Shown in pieces: positions 49,272-62,400 of a DNA stretch of 64,000 bases. Each line of letters begins with the position of its first letter. Within the stretch, counting starts at the first letter, position 1. The stretch is from Pomacea canaliculata (Eukaryota; Mollusca; Gastropoda; Architaenioglossa; Ampullariidae). The notes under the pieces were generated by a model. It searched no databases. It was not told where the DNA came from and worked only from the letters and a program-made list of their open reading frames with translations. The stretch covers positions 13,586,735-13,650,734 of the forward strand of contig NC_037593.1 of the NCBI RefSeq assembly GCF_003073045.1, given 5' to 3'. The translations under genes were made by a program, and so were the position numbers.

Positions 49272-50926
49272 GCAAATGGGACAATTAACCGTATACACAT
49301 CATCTTTAGAGCCCTTGTAATAAATGTCTTGTGTCTGTCGAGAAATCTGTGAACACAAAATGGAAAAAAAAGACAAAAAAGAGAAATGTCTTTATCCATT
49401 GTTCTGGTGCTTGCATATCTTAACACTTGCATGGTGATTACGGTTGTGAATGTGCCTTATAAAGGTAGGAATGATTTTGTGTATGGCGGTAGTTGTGTGT
49501 GTATGTTGGGAGGAGGGTTACAGAGACCATAAAGAAACAGAGACAAATCGTTAGAAGAAATGAAAGTTTATAGCTTATCAAAATAGTTTTTTGCAAAGCC
49601 TTTTCCTTACTGACATCTGTAAACACCGATTCTGTTTCTAAATTGGGACGTTCTACAAGAAATTAAACAAAACAAAACTTTGTTATATTCGATAACTTTG
49701 TTCCTTAAAAACATGTCATGTTTAAGAAAGTTTGTGTTTATATGGGATTTCTGTTGGTGCAGAAGTATGAGCATTTCAGTACTAACGGATGATCGTACAA
49801 ACTGTACACATATCGACTTTTCAATCAAATTGGTCTGTCCTAAATATACGTGAAATAAACCAAAACAAAAAGACGAATAAATACTCGAACAAAGCATATT
49901 GATGATAGTTAGGGTAGCAATTGCACCCGAACTCCTTCCTCTTTCTATTTAATTGATGTGTCCCATTCTCCTTGCCCTCTCCCTCTCTTTCACGCACACA
50001 CATATATGAACATGTCTAGGATCCTTTACAGGGAAAGTAGGGGTAGAAAGTTGGCCCCGGGTCAAGGTTAGTAGTAACTATACGATTTTGGAGAACTATA
50101 CATGCATGTGACCTTTATGTCAAATAATGTGTTTGGCCTTTTTGTGTATCGCTATTTGTGCAGTATCTGGACAACGTTTGTACTTACTACAAAATAAATA
50201 ATCATCGAAACATCTTACTCTAGCTTCATTCCAAGCAGGGTATTGTTAAATGATCAGCCATGTTTTTCGGGAGTTTCTCAATAGAGCAAGCTAAATAAAA
50301 GTGAAAAAAACTATGAATTTTTCCAAAATAATTTTGATAATTTTCTAGACAGTATAAATTCACACACAATTCGCCAATTTTGCAGCCAAAATTGATAAAC
50401 ACATTCACATCAACCGTCAGACTACTAAAATGGAAAGATTTTAGCCAGTATATTGTAAAACAGAAAAAATTGTCAAGTCAGTCTGTCTGTTGTACAACAT
50501 GAACAGTGAAAGTGAACAGCAGCAGAAGACTTTGTTGCCTGTTTAAAAAAAAAACCCTGATACTTTATGCACCTTTAAAATCTGTTAATTGCTTTGGTTT
50601 TTATTTTATATCTTGACTCGCTGTACTGGGACCACTCTCGTGACAGTTTGTAACCAAAACAAGCTTATTTTTTATGATTAAATAATCATAACCCAGGCTC
50701 ACATTCGCACCAGCCTTCATCAGAAAATAGCTTGCTCCGTCTTCCTGAAGGAAATATTCAAGAGACAATTTTTAACTTCATCAACTCCAGATGAGACCCC
50801 GACACTAGAACTTTCTGCGCATATCTTTCGCGCACCTAATTACGACAGGTCAGACTCATGACTAAGGAAGCCTGTGCTGCTCGGTGAGTGTGTTAGTCGA
50901 GAGGTAACCGAGATCACTTAAGCATC
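49272..50926. other. Intergenic DNA between knottin gene and synthetase 1
   Basis: It begins with the short knottin 3' UTR. The remainder is AT-rich with no supported exon. The final 100 bp or so are presumably the 5' UTR of synthetase 1; unlike its paralogue, it lacks a GC-rich promoter block. Confidence 0.6.
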
Positions 50927-53900
50927 ATGGAGAAGTCAGACCAAGAAATAATTTTTAGTGGCCCAGCGATTGACAGTTCGCCATACGAACAACCGTTCTG
51001 GCCTTTCCTCAAACGGAAGATGGAGAGCTACGGGGACAGCACAGCGCTGGTAAGTGAAACAAAAACTAAGCACATCGTGTGTAGCTGGAACACCTCTCTA
51101 ACCCTCGCATAAACCTGAATATTGCTTCGATTCTATATTTATGATCGTTTAGGGAGATATTGTATACTATGCGCATTTCCATCTAGGATTATTTAATATG
51201 ATAAAAAAAATTAGGCTAGCACAGATATTTACGAATGTCAGACACTGTGTAATCATCTGCTACTCGTCTAAAACATAAAATAAAGAAACCAGGTGTAAAT
51301 GTAAAGAGAATGATAACCTTTTGAGAAAAGGTAAATAAGAGAAATGGGTTGCACCTTCACAACTGCCTGGTCTCAAGAAAAATGTAGTATATGACACCTC
51401 ACTTACTAAATGGCCTAAAATAATAATAAAAAAGGTTCCTGCTTTCCTTTTTTACACTTTATTCCATGTCGGGTACACGGCAAAGCAGGTCAGTGTGTCG
51501 TCACCTTGACACTCATTGCAGTGTCAATGCCCGTGAAATCAGTCCTCTATGTCTTGCGATAAAGCAAATCCACCGCCAGGTACCGTGCTACCCTAAATAA
51601 GGCCGGGTCTTATGTTTTTGCTTCAAAGAGGGTATTAGGACTTATTTATAGTGGATGTCTTATTTTTCATGAACTAGAATCTACATTTATTCTAATGCAC
51701 TCAGGTCATCTTCTTCTGGAACTTCGTCATAGATCATAACGTTATTTATTTATGTATCAATACAAATACTTTGTAATCAATATAGCCCATTGTTTGTTTC
51801 ATTAAATGAACGAAATCCGTTTGACTGGCTGACGATCTTAACTAGGGCTTATTAAGGTAGGGCCTATATCCCGATCATTCTTAAAAATAAATTAGGGCTT
51901 ATTTTCGAGGAAGCACGGTAGTAGTAAGAAGTGCATGATAACCCACTTGCTTGATACTTTTTTTTTTAATATGCAGCATTTCTAACCCCGTGGATAATAT
52001 ATTCTCATTAAAAGCACGTCTGCGTGAAACAATAATGAGTACTGTTGGCTCTCATTTAAAAGCTGCCCCCCACCACCACACCTAACTAGACTTCGTGCAT
52101 GTCTTTGTAAAGATTATTTATATATGGAAACCAGTGACAGGGACATGGGTAGGTAATGACATCTCCCGTGCTACTGTTGCCACCATTCCCTCCTCCACAA
52201 TACTCCTTTTCTTCACACTGTCTTTCTTCTCTGCTCAATATATCTCACTCATAACAGTCTTATAGCCTGACCTTCGTGACAAACGCCTTTTAGTATGGTT
52301 GTGTACACATTTTCCATAGTCACGTGTTCAACAATATACCCCTGTTCAACGAACTCCAAGACGAGGACGACTACGACGACGACGACGAGGGTGGTGATGA
52401 CGACGACGACGGTGACGACGACGACGACGACGGCGATGATGATAAATTGTCTGTCAAAGTTTTGTGATGTTTTTGCTGCAGGTGAACCCTTACACCCGAG
52501 AGGAGATCAGCTTCCGAGACCTCGTAGTCAAGGTGGAGAGACTAGCGCGGGGACTGTTGAAACTGGGTCTGGGTCAAGGCCGCACGCTGACCATCGTGTC
52601 GCCGAACAACGTAGAGAACGCCATGGCTGTAGTGGCGACCATCGCCATCGGTGCAGTGGTTCACGCTCCGAACCCCGCCTCCGTGCCAGGTGAGAAAGTC
52701 AGGCCACGTCACTCCAACACCTGGCGCAGTGCCAGCTTGGATTAGTTGATTAGTTTATTTTTTAAATAGCCCTCACGTTCAGGATTTTCATTTTATTCTT
52801 CCATATACTCTAGGACATTTTGCCACTGTTTTCTTCGTGGTGGGGTTTTTTTGTGTGGACATCGTCATAACGGAAAACAATAAGTTATAACGGAAAACAA
52901 TAAATTGTTTTGAATATAGGTCTGTCTCGAGTATGATTTTTAAGATGAGCCTAAACTTAAAGTGTGGCCACGTGATTTCTCACACATACAGTAATATTGA
53001 GATGAAGTCTTCATCTTCGCCTATTCACCCTTCACCATTTTCTCTCACCCTCTCTGCTATTCCAGGAGAACTACGCCGGCAGATGGAGCTGTGCGACACC
53101 TGCCTCGTTCTGACCGTGCCGGAACTCCTTGCACCCATACAGCAGGCCACGGCAGGACTCACACTCGTGAGAATGCTTGAAGAAGTAGTTCGAAAATAGT
53201 ACTTGTGTTCTCAACCTATAGATATACACTAACTGGACACAAGAAGCATTTAGTATAAAATAAGACTTGAATACCGTACGTCTTAACCTGGAAACGTAAG
53301 TAGTAAGGTGGAAGGGAAAACTCAGCCTTTTCACTCAAGAAAAAAGTAGTCCTCACAAGAGTACATAGCAATTTTATGATACAATCCTGTCTTTATCGTT
53401 AACATCACTGAACTTACAGCTTCAAATCTTTAAAGATTCGACAGACTGTCTACAGCGAACCCTAAACGAAGAGGAACAGCTTCTCACGTGACCTGTACCA
53501 ACAATTTATTTAAATGGAAGTTTAATAAAAGTAACCAAAAAACTTTTCAAAACGCTCTGTACGCATGAATATATTAATTTTACAATTTAATTTGCTATTT
53601 TTTCCTTCCTACACAGCCTATAATTATAATTGGACCTAGAGACGGAAACCTCAACTTCCTCGATCTTCTAGACCCGGGAACAGGGGACGTAAGCCTGCCG
53701 CCACCTTCCGACCCGAGGAACACAGTAGCCTCGCTTTTGTTTTCAAGCGGAACAACAGGTTTACCAAAAGCAGTTGAGATGACACATCAAGGCATTATGG
53801 CGATCATACATTTGAGCATAGCTTTGTAAGTTGAGAAAATGCGAGTGAGGCAATAGGAACTCCGGGACTGGCGAGTCTTCCATAGTTGACAATAAAGACA

Positions 53901-56900
53901 TACTCAACATTGCACATAACAATTTTGCTTTTTACACTCTGTGCGCATGCGTCATCTGTTGACCCCCGCGCCTGCGCACTGTCAGAAGTAAAGATGCTTC
54001 TCATGTCAAGCTATAGATCCCAATTCCGGCTCATGAAGTTAAACAATAAGGGAAAAAGCAGAGGGAAACACAACAAAGTTAAATAAAAGCTTGTAACATG
54101 TCTTCGTTGTTTCAGTGATAACGACTTCCTCACAAAGGACGACACGACGCTGCTGCTGTTGCCTCTGTTTCACGTGTTCGGCCAGGTAACAGTGCTCTTA
54201 CTGGGCCTCACCGTGGGCACTCGCCAGGTTGTCATGTCTAAGTTTGAAATGAAACCGTTCTTGACATTCATCAGCAGGTACAAGGTGGGTGTTCAGATCA
54301 TAACAGTAATTAGTGTTGCATTGTCGGGGAGTGATCAGGTGTTTCATTCAACTGATTCAATGACAGTGGGCGTCCTCTACTAAGTCTTGCGTGATGGCGG
54401 AATCATTTAAAGGATTCAATAGTGGGTAGATGGGGAATATAGAAAGGAAGAGAGCCATTTTTCACTGCACAATAACTAAAACCCCAAAGATCTTTTGTTG
54501 TCCTGGTGACAGGAATAGTTAGACGGTCGTCAGACGAAAAGCGTGACTTATTTATTAGGTGAGACTTATTGCTTGCATACTGAGGAAAATGAAAAGGATA
54601 GAGCCACGGGATAGAAGAATGAATGTTTGGAATTACGTTTGACACCTGCTGCCTCCCTTAGTGATTGTGATATCTACCTTTATGCTAAATAAATTACACA
54701 TTGTGCTTTTTTTCACTGTCATTTTATTGTAGTTGATAATGAGTAGCCCTCGTCAACGATTCGAAGAATCCATCCGCATAGCTGGACTAGACGTGAATTG
54801 TTTTGCTGTTTGTCCGTTGTCATAGGTCACACGCTTGACTCTAGTTCCGCCGATAATAGTAGCAATGGTCAGCCATCCAGACCTTAGTCAGTACGACTTG
54901 TCCAGCGTGACCAGAGTGATGACAGGGGCTGCTCCACTGGGGAGAGAAACAATAGAACAGTTTAGCAAGAAATTGCGTCTTCCGGGACTAATCCAAGGTA
55001 TAGTGCTCGCTCACTCACTGTATAGATATCTAACTACAAGTCCTTTTTAAAGAGGAAATGAATTAAAAAAATAGATTCGCCTCCATGATGCAAAGTAAAA
55101 ATGACTTTTGCTTAATTAATACTCAACAATAATTTTCATACAGGTAAAAGTACGCCTCACAAGAAACAGTTCGACACAGCACATAGTCCGACACATATTT
55201 TATTAAATGTATAAAACAGAAAATACCGAGGATTGTGTCTAATATCACGAGACCATCTGCCCATTGTATTTGACATCGGGTGCTGATACTTTCTTGTTGT
55301 CTCTATTAAAACAAAATTGGGTGTTGAAAAATACAGCTGTTGAAGGAAGGGAAAAAACTCTTTTATCTGTCTCTATTCACGCTTACTGGGTTGCGTCCCT
55401 TCATCGTTCACCCTTTTAGCGCTCCACTCCATGAAGAACGTGTATTAATCACATGTATATAAAAATTAAAAAAAAAAAATCACATCCTTCAATAAACACA
55501 ATGTAAACAGTCCCACTCTTAGACTAGCAGTTTTAACCCTTTTACAGAGCAAACAAAGACTCCCATATATATATATAGCCTCTCACCCTCTAATCAAGGC
55601 CTTCACATACAAGAAAAATATTGTAAAACCGCCAGGAAATCCAGAACGCACCCTCGCGAGTTATGAAGTGTCTGGCGATCAGGTTAGAGACTTGGACTTT
55701 GGTTTGCAGCTTACGGGATGACCGAGTTCATGGGGTCATTTATGAGCAAAGAGAACGAGGCACCGCATGGAGCTGTGGGTCGTCTGCTGGCCAACACGCA
55801 ATGCAAGGTTTTATTTATCATCTCTCTTTTCATTCTATCTTTATCAGGAACGGCCAGATATTTTTATAATGAGGAGGATACAAAAAATGTTTCTCTTTAG
55901 CAAGAATTAGCGATGGATCACAGACATTTTGCTTTACCAGTTAACTTTTATAGAGACCTACACTTTTGCATTCGATAAAATCGTTAATGGAGTTACCTTC
56001 ATGTTTGATTATTTTCAGATTAAAGGTTCAGTAATTTATTTTTTAATTCGTTTAAAAAATGACGCTTTAAACTCCAACGGTTTTAACTTTTTCTTTCTCT
56101 CTTTCCTGGCTGGGTGGGGTAGATCGTTGACCTGGAGACCGGCAGATCACTGGGCGTGAACCAGCGGGGGGAGCTGTGCCTCCGCGGTCCACAGAAGTCG
56201 AGGGGCTACCTCAAGAACCCCGAAGCCACTCGTCAGCTCATTGACGAGCAGGGATGGTTCCACACAGGTAACAACTTCTTTCTAGACACTCCAATTTTTT
56301 TTCTCTCATCACCTTCCAGAAAAAAATATGCCTGGTCCTAATGTTAATACATGGCATGTCGACAACTGTACAATATTAAAATTCCTAACCGTAATCTGCT
56401 TACTGGATAAAATGACCAACAAACACACTACACTTTATGAGAATTTTAAAGGGACATTGTCTGGAATGGAAGACAGATACATGAGATGGGATTTATATTT
56501 GGTTGTTACCATGTATCAACTTAGGTAAACAATACCAACAAGCTCGCATATGACCTCATCTTCATTCATCACTGTTGACGTTAAGACCCAGAATGCAACA
56601 CTAACTGCTCTAAGGTGGCGCCATCTTTGTTCCTTGCAGGTGACGTAGCGTTCATAGACTCTGAAGGTTTCTTGTACATAGTCGACAGACTAAAAGAGCT
56701 CATCAAGTTTAAAGGGGAACAGGTATGACTGAGTTCGGTTCACCTTGCCTGTACACTGCTTGATATATTTTTTTATTTGACGATAGGCTCTCGTGTTGCT
56801 ACAGTATTCATGCATGTGAATCCAATGTCTTTTTAAATGTCATCTAAAATCAAATGTCAACTGACCATACTGTCAATCGTGTAGGGAAAGAGTGCCTTCA

Positions 56901-58142
56901 GCTAAATGATAGTTTAAAAGCATAATTTTAACACCATACGTAGTCACCACAGAACTACACAATGCTGATTAAAACATGGCGTAGAGATAGTCTGTTGAAG
57001 CCCCCGAAGAATTCCAACTGTTCAGTGGTATAACAATAATATTTTCTTTGCCGTCTGCCACATCGACAACACTTTTAAAAAATTTGAAAAGCATTTAAAG
57101 TAGACTCTAACATAGGTTTTCTAACGAACAAAAGTCAAAAGATAATCGCTTCTTGAACCCTATTTTAAAAAAAATTATTTGTCGTGTTCTGATTCCAGCA
57201 CTAGCACCTTTTATCAACAATTGTTTGAAGAAAACAGGCGATGTAATCTATTGTTTCTTATTGTCACTTCCTCATTCTAGTAATACTATATAAAACAAAA
57301 GAAACGTAGGATAATTTACATAAGTTTCGTGTTTTCTTCTGCAGCGGTATTTGAAGAAACTGATAATATTTTTGATGAGAGATTTTTGCCGTTATTCGAT
57401 AAGTGTGGTCAATATGCCACAATTAATAATATCTGGAATAACTGCGCCACCAGGTGGCGCCAGCAGTGTTGGAAGATCTTCTGCTCGGCCACCCAGCCAT
57501 TGCTGACGCATGCGTGATAGGGATGCCGGACCCTGTAGCCGGGGAGCTTCCACGTGCCTATGTCGTGCCTATGTCTGGGGTCAAAGTCACGGAACAAGAG
57601 GTGCAAGACTTTGTGGCCAGTAAGTAAATTCTTCTTTTTTTCACCTTTCTCACTGCATGTGAATGTTTTTCTTAGATGGAAGTGAGGGAATCTCTTCACT
57701 GATGCTTAGTTCTGGTCCTCCTGTTCTTTTGTCTTGCATCTGATGTATTCAGAACATTTATGTAAGAAATATCTTTTAATGGACATAAACTAAAGCACCG
57801 TAAATTGGAGTTGCCTTCTTGTGGCATTATTTAAGTACGACACCTCTCAACGTCACAAGTAATATTTATTTATTTCATTATTAATTTATTTTCACCGGCT
57901 TATTTTATTCCATGACACTATGTTGAAACGTGCATGATGCAGTTTGAATCTCTTTCGAGTTTAGACCTTGTCGGATTGTTTATTAATATATTTGTCCACT
58001 TTGTCCAGAAAGCACACCTTCTTACATGCATTTGCGAGGCGGAGTGGAATTCCGGGACCACATCCCCAAAAGCCCGAGTGGAAAAATTCTACGTCGTCTG
58101 CTGCGAGATGAACTGATGGAGCGAGTGAAATCCCGCTTATAA
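50927..58142 (+). CDS. Luciferase/4CL-like acyl-CoA synthetase 1, peroxisomal, 11 exons, 535 aa
   Basis: ANL-superfamily adenylate-forming enzyme: activates a carboxylic acid with ATP and passes it to CoA. Exons: 50927-51049, 52482-52689, 53066-53166, 53617-53825, 54116-54284, 54826-54997, 55710-55807, 56123-56267, 56640-56722, 57454-57619, 58009-58142; phases close over 536 codons. Motifs: [10 protein letters not shown]-loop (about 187-195), [14 protein letters not shown] (328-333), GWFHTGD (404-410), [16 protein letters not shown] hinge (from D424), and [11 protein letters not shown] with the adenylation lysine at K517. The C-terminus SRL is a canonical PTS1 variant, as in firefly luciferase relatives. 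Length fits the family (about 540-550). After the P-loop lysine it has Ala (PKAVE) where the family and its neighbour have Gly. The substrate is not predictable. AATAAA at 58216-58221. Confidence 0.93.
51581..51920. mobile_element. MITE with terminal inverted repeats, TA-flanked, 340 bp
   Basis: The left end taccgtgctaccctaaataa and the reverse complement of the right end (taccgtgcttcctcgaaaat) match over about 20 bases with few mismatches, and AAATAAG then continues in both. The ends start with TA, fitting a TA target duplication. There is no open reading frame, as expected of a nonautonomous element. It lies in intron 1 of synthetase 1. I recall similar terminal repeats from widespread animal MITEs but cannot name the family with certainty. 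Confidence 0.75.
52363..52442 (+). repeat. (ACG/ATG)n trinucleotide repeat
   Basis: Imperfect ACG-based array interrupted by GGTGGTGATG, ending about 40 bp before the acceptor of synthetase 1 exon 2. It therefore sits where the polypyrimidine tract and branch point would be expected. Confidence 0.92.
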
Positions 58143-59439
58143 GGAAATCTTATTAATGATGGAGAGAGTTATTAAATAATTTTAAGAGGCAGGTCTTACA
58201 TTTGCATGAGTGCAGAATAAAAAATTTCTAACAACAATCAATTCTATCTGCCAACAATTCTTTTAGTATCTTTAATGCATTTAGTTTTTTTTAATGCTTA
58301 TATCCAGGAGAACTTTTATCACTTTCATAGCGATGTCTGAATATTTTATCCTCCATTTAAGAAAAAATGTAATCAGTAAACTAATGGATGGTGTGATAAA
58401 AATGCAGTCTAAGATACTAAGTAATTCAAATGAAAATATTATGGACATAGTGATTTCGAGAGCTGTGTTATATTTTAATGCGTTGCAGATTATATTTTGT
58501 AGTATTTTTGCAAAAGATAATAAAATTTATTTCCAAAAATGTGCGTGCTAAACTAATACATTGGAATGAACTACAGGTTTTATCATGGAGGAAAAAACTC
58601 TCGATAGCAATGATAAGAGCAAGGTTTATTTACCAAGACAGTATAGCTTAGTGACGCATACCCATTACAGTATCTATGACGAGTATGAAGGAAAACTGAA
58701 GTAACAAAAAGAAAAGGTTTACAGTTCATATATATATTTCTTATCTTTATACTATGGATATTCCAGTCCAGGATGCTTTTCATTGGTACATGTACACTAA
58801 AGTCCGTGTCAATGACTTTTCGTTAGTTATCTTTACAGTGATACACGGGGACAACCGTCTGATCAGTTTTATCATTTTTTGCCAGTCCTCGTATGTAGGG
58901 CCGCCACGAGCCAGCACGGCCCAGGGGCACACTGACCTTTCCAGGCCCCTTGCATTAATCATTAACTGTAATTGGGAATTATTTTCCCAGTATTTAGTAG
59001 TACGTACGTATTATGCTTACGCCATACTCACTTTATTAACTGTAGTTCTGTACTGTATTGTTTACAAGTTATAAGTAGACTGGCAAAATGTGCATTACTT
59101 ACAGTAACATAATATTGACATAAACAACAAATATCTACACCCCTGCCCGCGATGAGCATCTTACAGCTGTGTACACCCAAGTGGTCAGCAGGCAGGAGCA
59201 ACAACTCCAGACATGACTAACCCCGAAAAACATTCTAGTGAGGGATCCTGGATGCCGCCAGTTGTTCCGCATTACAAGAAGTAGGGCGCCATGCGAGCTG
59301 CGACCCCTGGAGCGGGCGGTTAGACCTAACGCGCATGCGCGACATGCTGTACTCCACTAACCGCAATGCTGGGGTCACGGCCGGTGCAAAGGTTACGTGC
59401 GGTGGGTAGTCGTGGGATCATCGAGGCGAAAGTGGCATC
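58143..59439. other. Intergenic DNA between tandem synthetases
   Basis: 3' UTR of synthetase 1, then AT-rich DNA, then a GC-rich, CpG-bearing stretch (about 59220-59440) that is the probable promoter and 5' UTR of synthetase 2. No other gene is seen. Confidence 0.65.
59330..59342. promoter_or_regulatory. NRF-1-like palindrome upstream of synthetase 2
   Basis: CGCGCATGCGCG is a near-perfect palindrome fitting the NRF-1 consensus YGCGCAYGCGCR, about 100 bp upstream of the ATG in a GC-rich region. NRF-1 sites are common in promoters of metabolic genes in animals. Use in this species is inferred. Confidence 0.45.
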
Positions 59440-62400
59440 ATGGAGAAGACTGGCGAGGAAATCATCTTCAGCGGCCCCAAGATTGACAGCACGCCGTACG
59501 AAGAGCCGCTGTGGTCTTTTCTGAAGAGGAACATGGAGAGCTTCGGGGACAGCACAGCGCTGGTAAGTCTGTATATCAGTCTACATCACATCGTGTGTAC
59601 TACTGTAGCCATGCTGGCTGTGCGTAGCTTCGCGGCCCCTCCCACTGCTCGGTGGCTGTGACCTTTGCTTTGTTAGCATGTCACGTGCCAGGGGGAGGAG
59701 GTGGGGGATTTATGGGAGGTCTTATAAACTTAATGCTGGGTATAAACGTCAAACATTTTTCGATGTTCTCAGGACTTGCCCACAGCAGCAGTCTCTCTCT
59801 CTCTCAACAACAACAGCAACACAATTTAAACTGTGAGGGGTTATCAGTTGAGTTTATCGCATTTCTGTCATCGATCATTATATAATCTTTTCGTTGACCT
59901 GATTGTTGTGGAGAACTGTTACTGGGTTCACTGTGGGGACAGTCAGGGGCGGCTTAGATATGTGCAAGCTGTGCACCTGTACATACACGCCAAATCCCAG
60001 GGTCCGGCATGCTAATATATATATTAAATATGAAACAGAAAGAGAAAATAACGACACAGCTGACGGCAACGTGGCGGGAAAACATTTCTTGTTTATTAGT
60101 TCGCTGTATTTATTAAGGTTGCTAGAGTCGGAGCAGTAATTCTATGTAGTATTACGAAGTTCTGCTGTAATGAGCATATTATGGGCCGTCACTTGGTTTT
60201 ATTGAGATCGGCGGGCGAAATGCCCAGGGTCGCCACGAGGACAGAGCCGCACCCCTGCTTTGATGTAAACCAGTAAAAGAGAAGTAAACAAGTGACGTGT
60301 ACCGTAAAGGATGTAAGTGATCCACTGTGTTTGGGCCGCGTTTATGGAAGGAATATCCCTTCTCCATACCGCTACTTTACCTTCATGATTAACCAGGTAA
60401 CGGTGGGCAGGTGTTGAGAATGGTCGGGGAAGGCTTTTTTCAGACTGAGGGTCGAGCAGGCCGGGAATAAAAGACTTGACTCCACCGTTGTACGGACTCT
60501 TTCTAATATAATACGTCTGCAATGTGTGGCGCGTGAAGCGTGTGTTTATATGTGTGTGTGTGTAGCGCGTGAGTCGTGTGTTGAGGCGTGAGTCATGTGT
60601 AATTCGTGTATAATGTGTGATGTGTGGTAATGAGCAACATCTTGTATGTATTTCGCCCTTTTTTTTTACGCAGTCTCCTAATGTAATGCGTGTGCAATGT
60701 GTAACGACTGTGCCGTGTTAATGCGTGTGTAATGCGCAAACTGTGTGTAATGGGTTACACGGTGTATGTACTTCGCACTTCTTTTGTTATATGCAGAACA
60801 ATCTTGGGATTTCAGTTTTAATGTTTTACAGTTAAAAAGTGACATGACAACAAATCAGAACCCTTCGTGAAGATTAATCTGGTAATCATACAATATTCAT
60901 AAAATGTAGAATATTCTGACATTAGCATCAAGTTTCCATCGACATGCAAGGTGATTATCTTACAAAACTGTCTTACTTTTCATTTAGCAAAACCCTCCGC
61001 CCTTTTGTCTCCTTTTGAGGGGATCAAGTTGTGACTGGAGTTTGCTCTACATTCTATTTCAGGAGCGGTCTGCGCAACTACTCTTTCTCGCATTGATTAA
61101 AAAAAAAAAACCCCAAAAAACCAGGTCGCCTAAAGTACAAAGTTCATGTAATCTCAAGTACTAATGTCTACATTATTTTTATTCTGCACTTCTCTTCTCG
61201 GTGCAGACGTGCACTTAGTGTAATCTTTAAGTTCGGCAGCAAAATGTACTATTCACCTTCTGTCAGGTTATCTGCTGTTTGAACTGTAGATGCCGGTGTT
61301 CGGCTGATAGATGACAGTCACCTTTGTTTGTCCTTTATGTCGATGAATGCACATATCATTACAGGGCACAATGTCCACAGTTTTCGTGTCTCTCCACCTG
61401 CTTTCCGTTTATCTGAGCTAATAGCAAATACTAGCAAGGATATAGATAGAAATGTTGCAAAGTACATCTGTGATGCATTCGAAGTGCGGAATTTAACATA
61501 GTTGATTATTTAACATTTATACGGTGTGTATAACTTATGATGTAAGATGTGTGTTCTAATGCATTGTTTTATATTGTATTTTGTGCTGTTTGAATTCCCA
61601 TTTGAAATGAGCCGAAGGCCTTTTCAATAAATCAATCATTCGATGGTTACAGCGGTTCTCCTCCTATCGTCAAAGGGTCAAGGCTGATGCTACTCCTCAT
61701 TATTTATTCATTACATTTTTTAATCGTTTCTCTCTTTATCTCGCTCCCTCCCATCATCGTTCAGTCTTGACGAGAGTGGAGGTGGGCTTGAGCAGGGGGG
61801 ATGCTCTAACCGGGCCCGCGGCTGTGAAAGGGGCCCGGCCTTGGTCAGTGGATTTTTTTCTTTCTTCTTTACTTTAAAAAAAATGGTTAACGCAATATTT
61901 CTCACTCTGGGGAATTTTCCTATGGGGTCAAACAACTTTGATCCTTTTAACGTCATTTTTCCTCATTTACCAAACACTCAGATGTAAGCAACTATGTTCA
62001 TGTAGCGATGTAGATCCTTGTCCACTTGTCCTAATGTTTGCAGGCTATATTACGTTACTGAATGAAGTGTAGATATTGACAATCTAATTATATAAGCATA
62101 TGTTATTTTACACTGGGAAAAATGATTTACGATTTCAATTACAAGGGGCCCAGCTGGCTCTCGGTGACCCTGCCATCATGTCGGAACGCCCTCCTGGGAA
62201 GATCTTGTAGCTTCGTCATCTTCACGTTTGCAACACGTGGCCTCATATTTGACGATGGCGTTTGGTCTGTCAGCAATCCGCGATGTTTTTTTCTACAGGT
62301 GAACCCTTACAACCAGGAGGAGATCAGTTTCCGAGACCTCGTAATCAAGGTCGAGAGACTAGCGCGGGGACTGTTCAAACTGGGTCTGGGTCAAGGCCGC

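Noticed and set aside
59944-60257. Possible nonautonomous hAT-like element (CAGGGG-x-CGGCT type ends)
   Set aside because: The inverted ends are short with a gap, and no 8-bp target duplication is visible.
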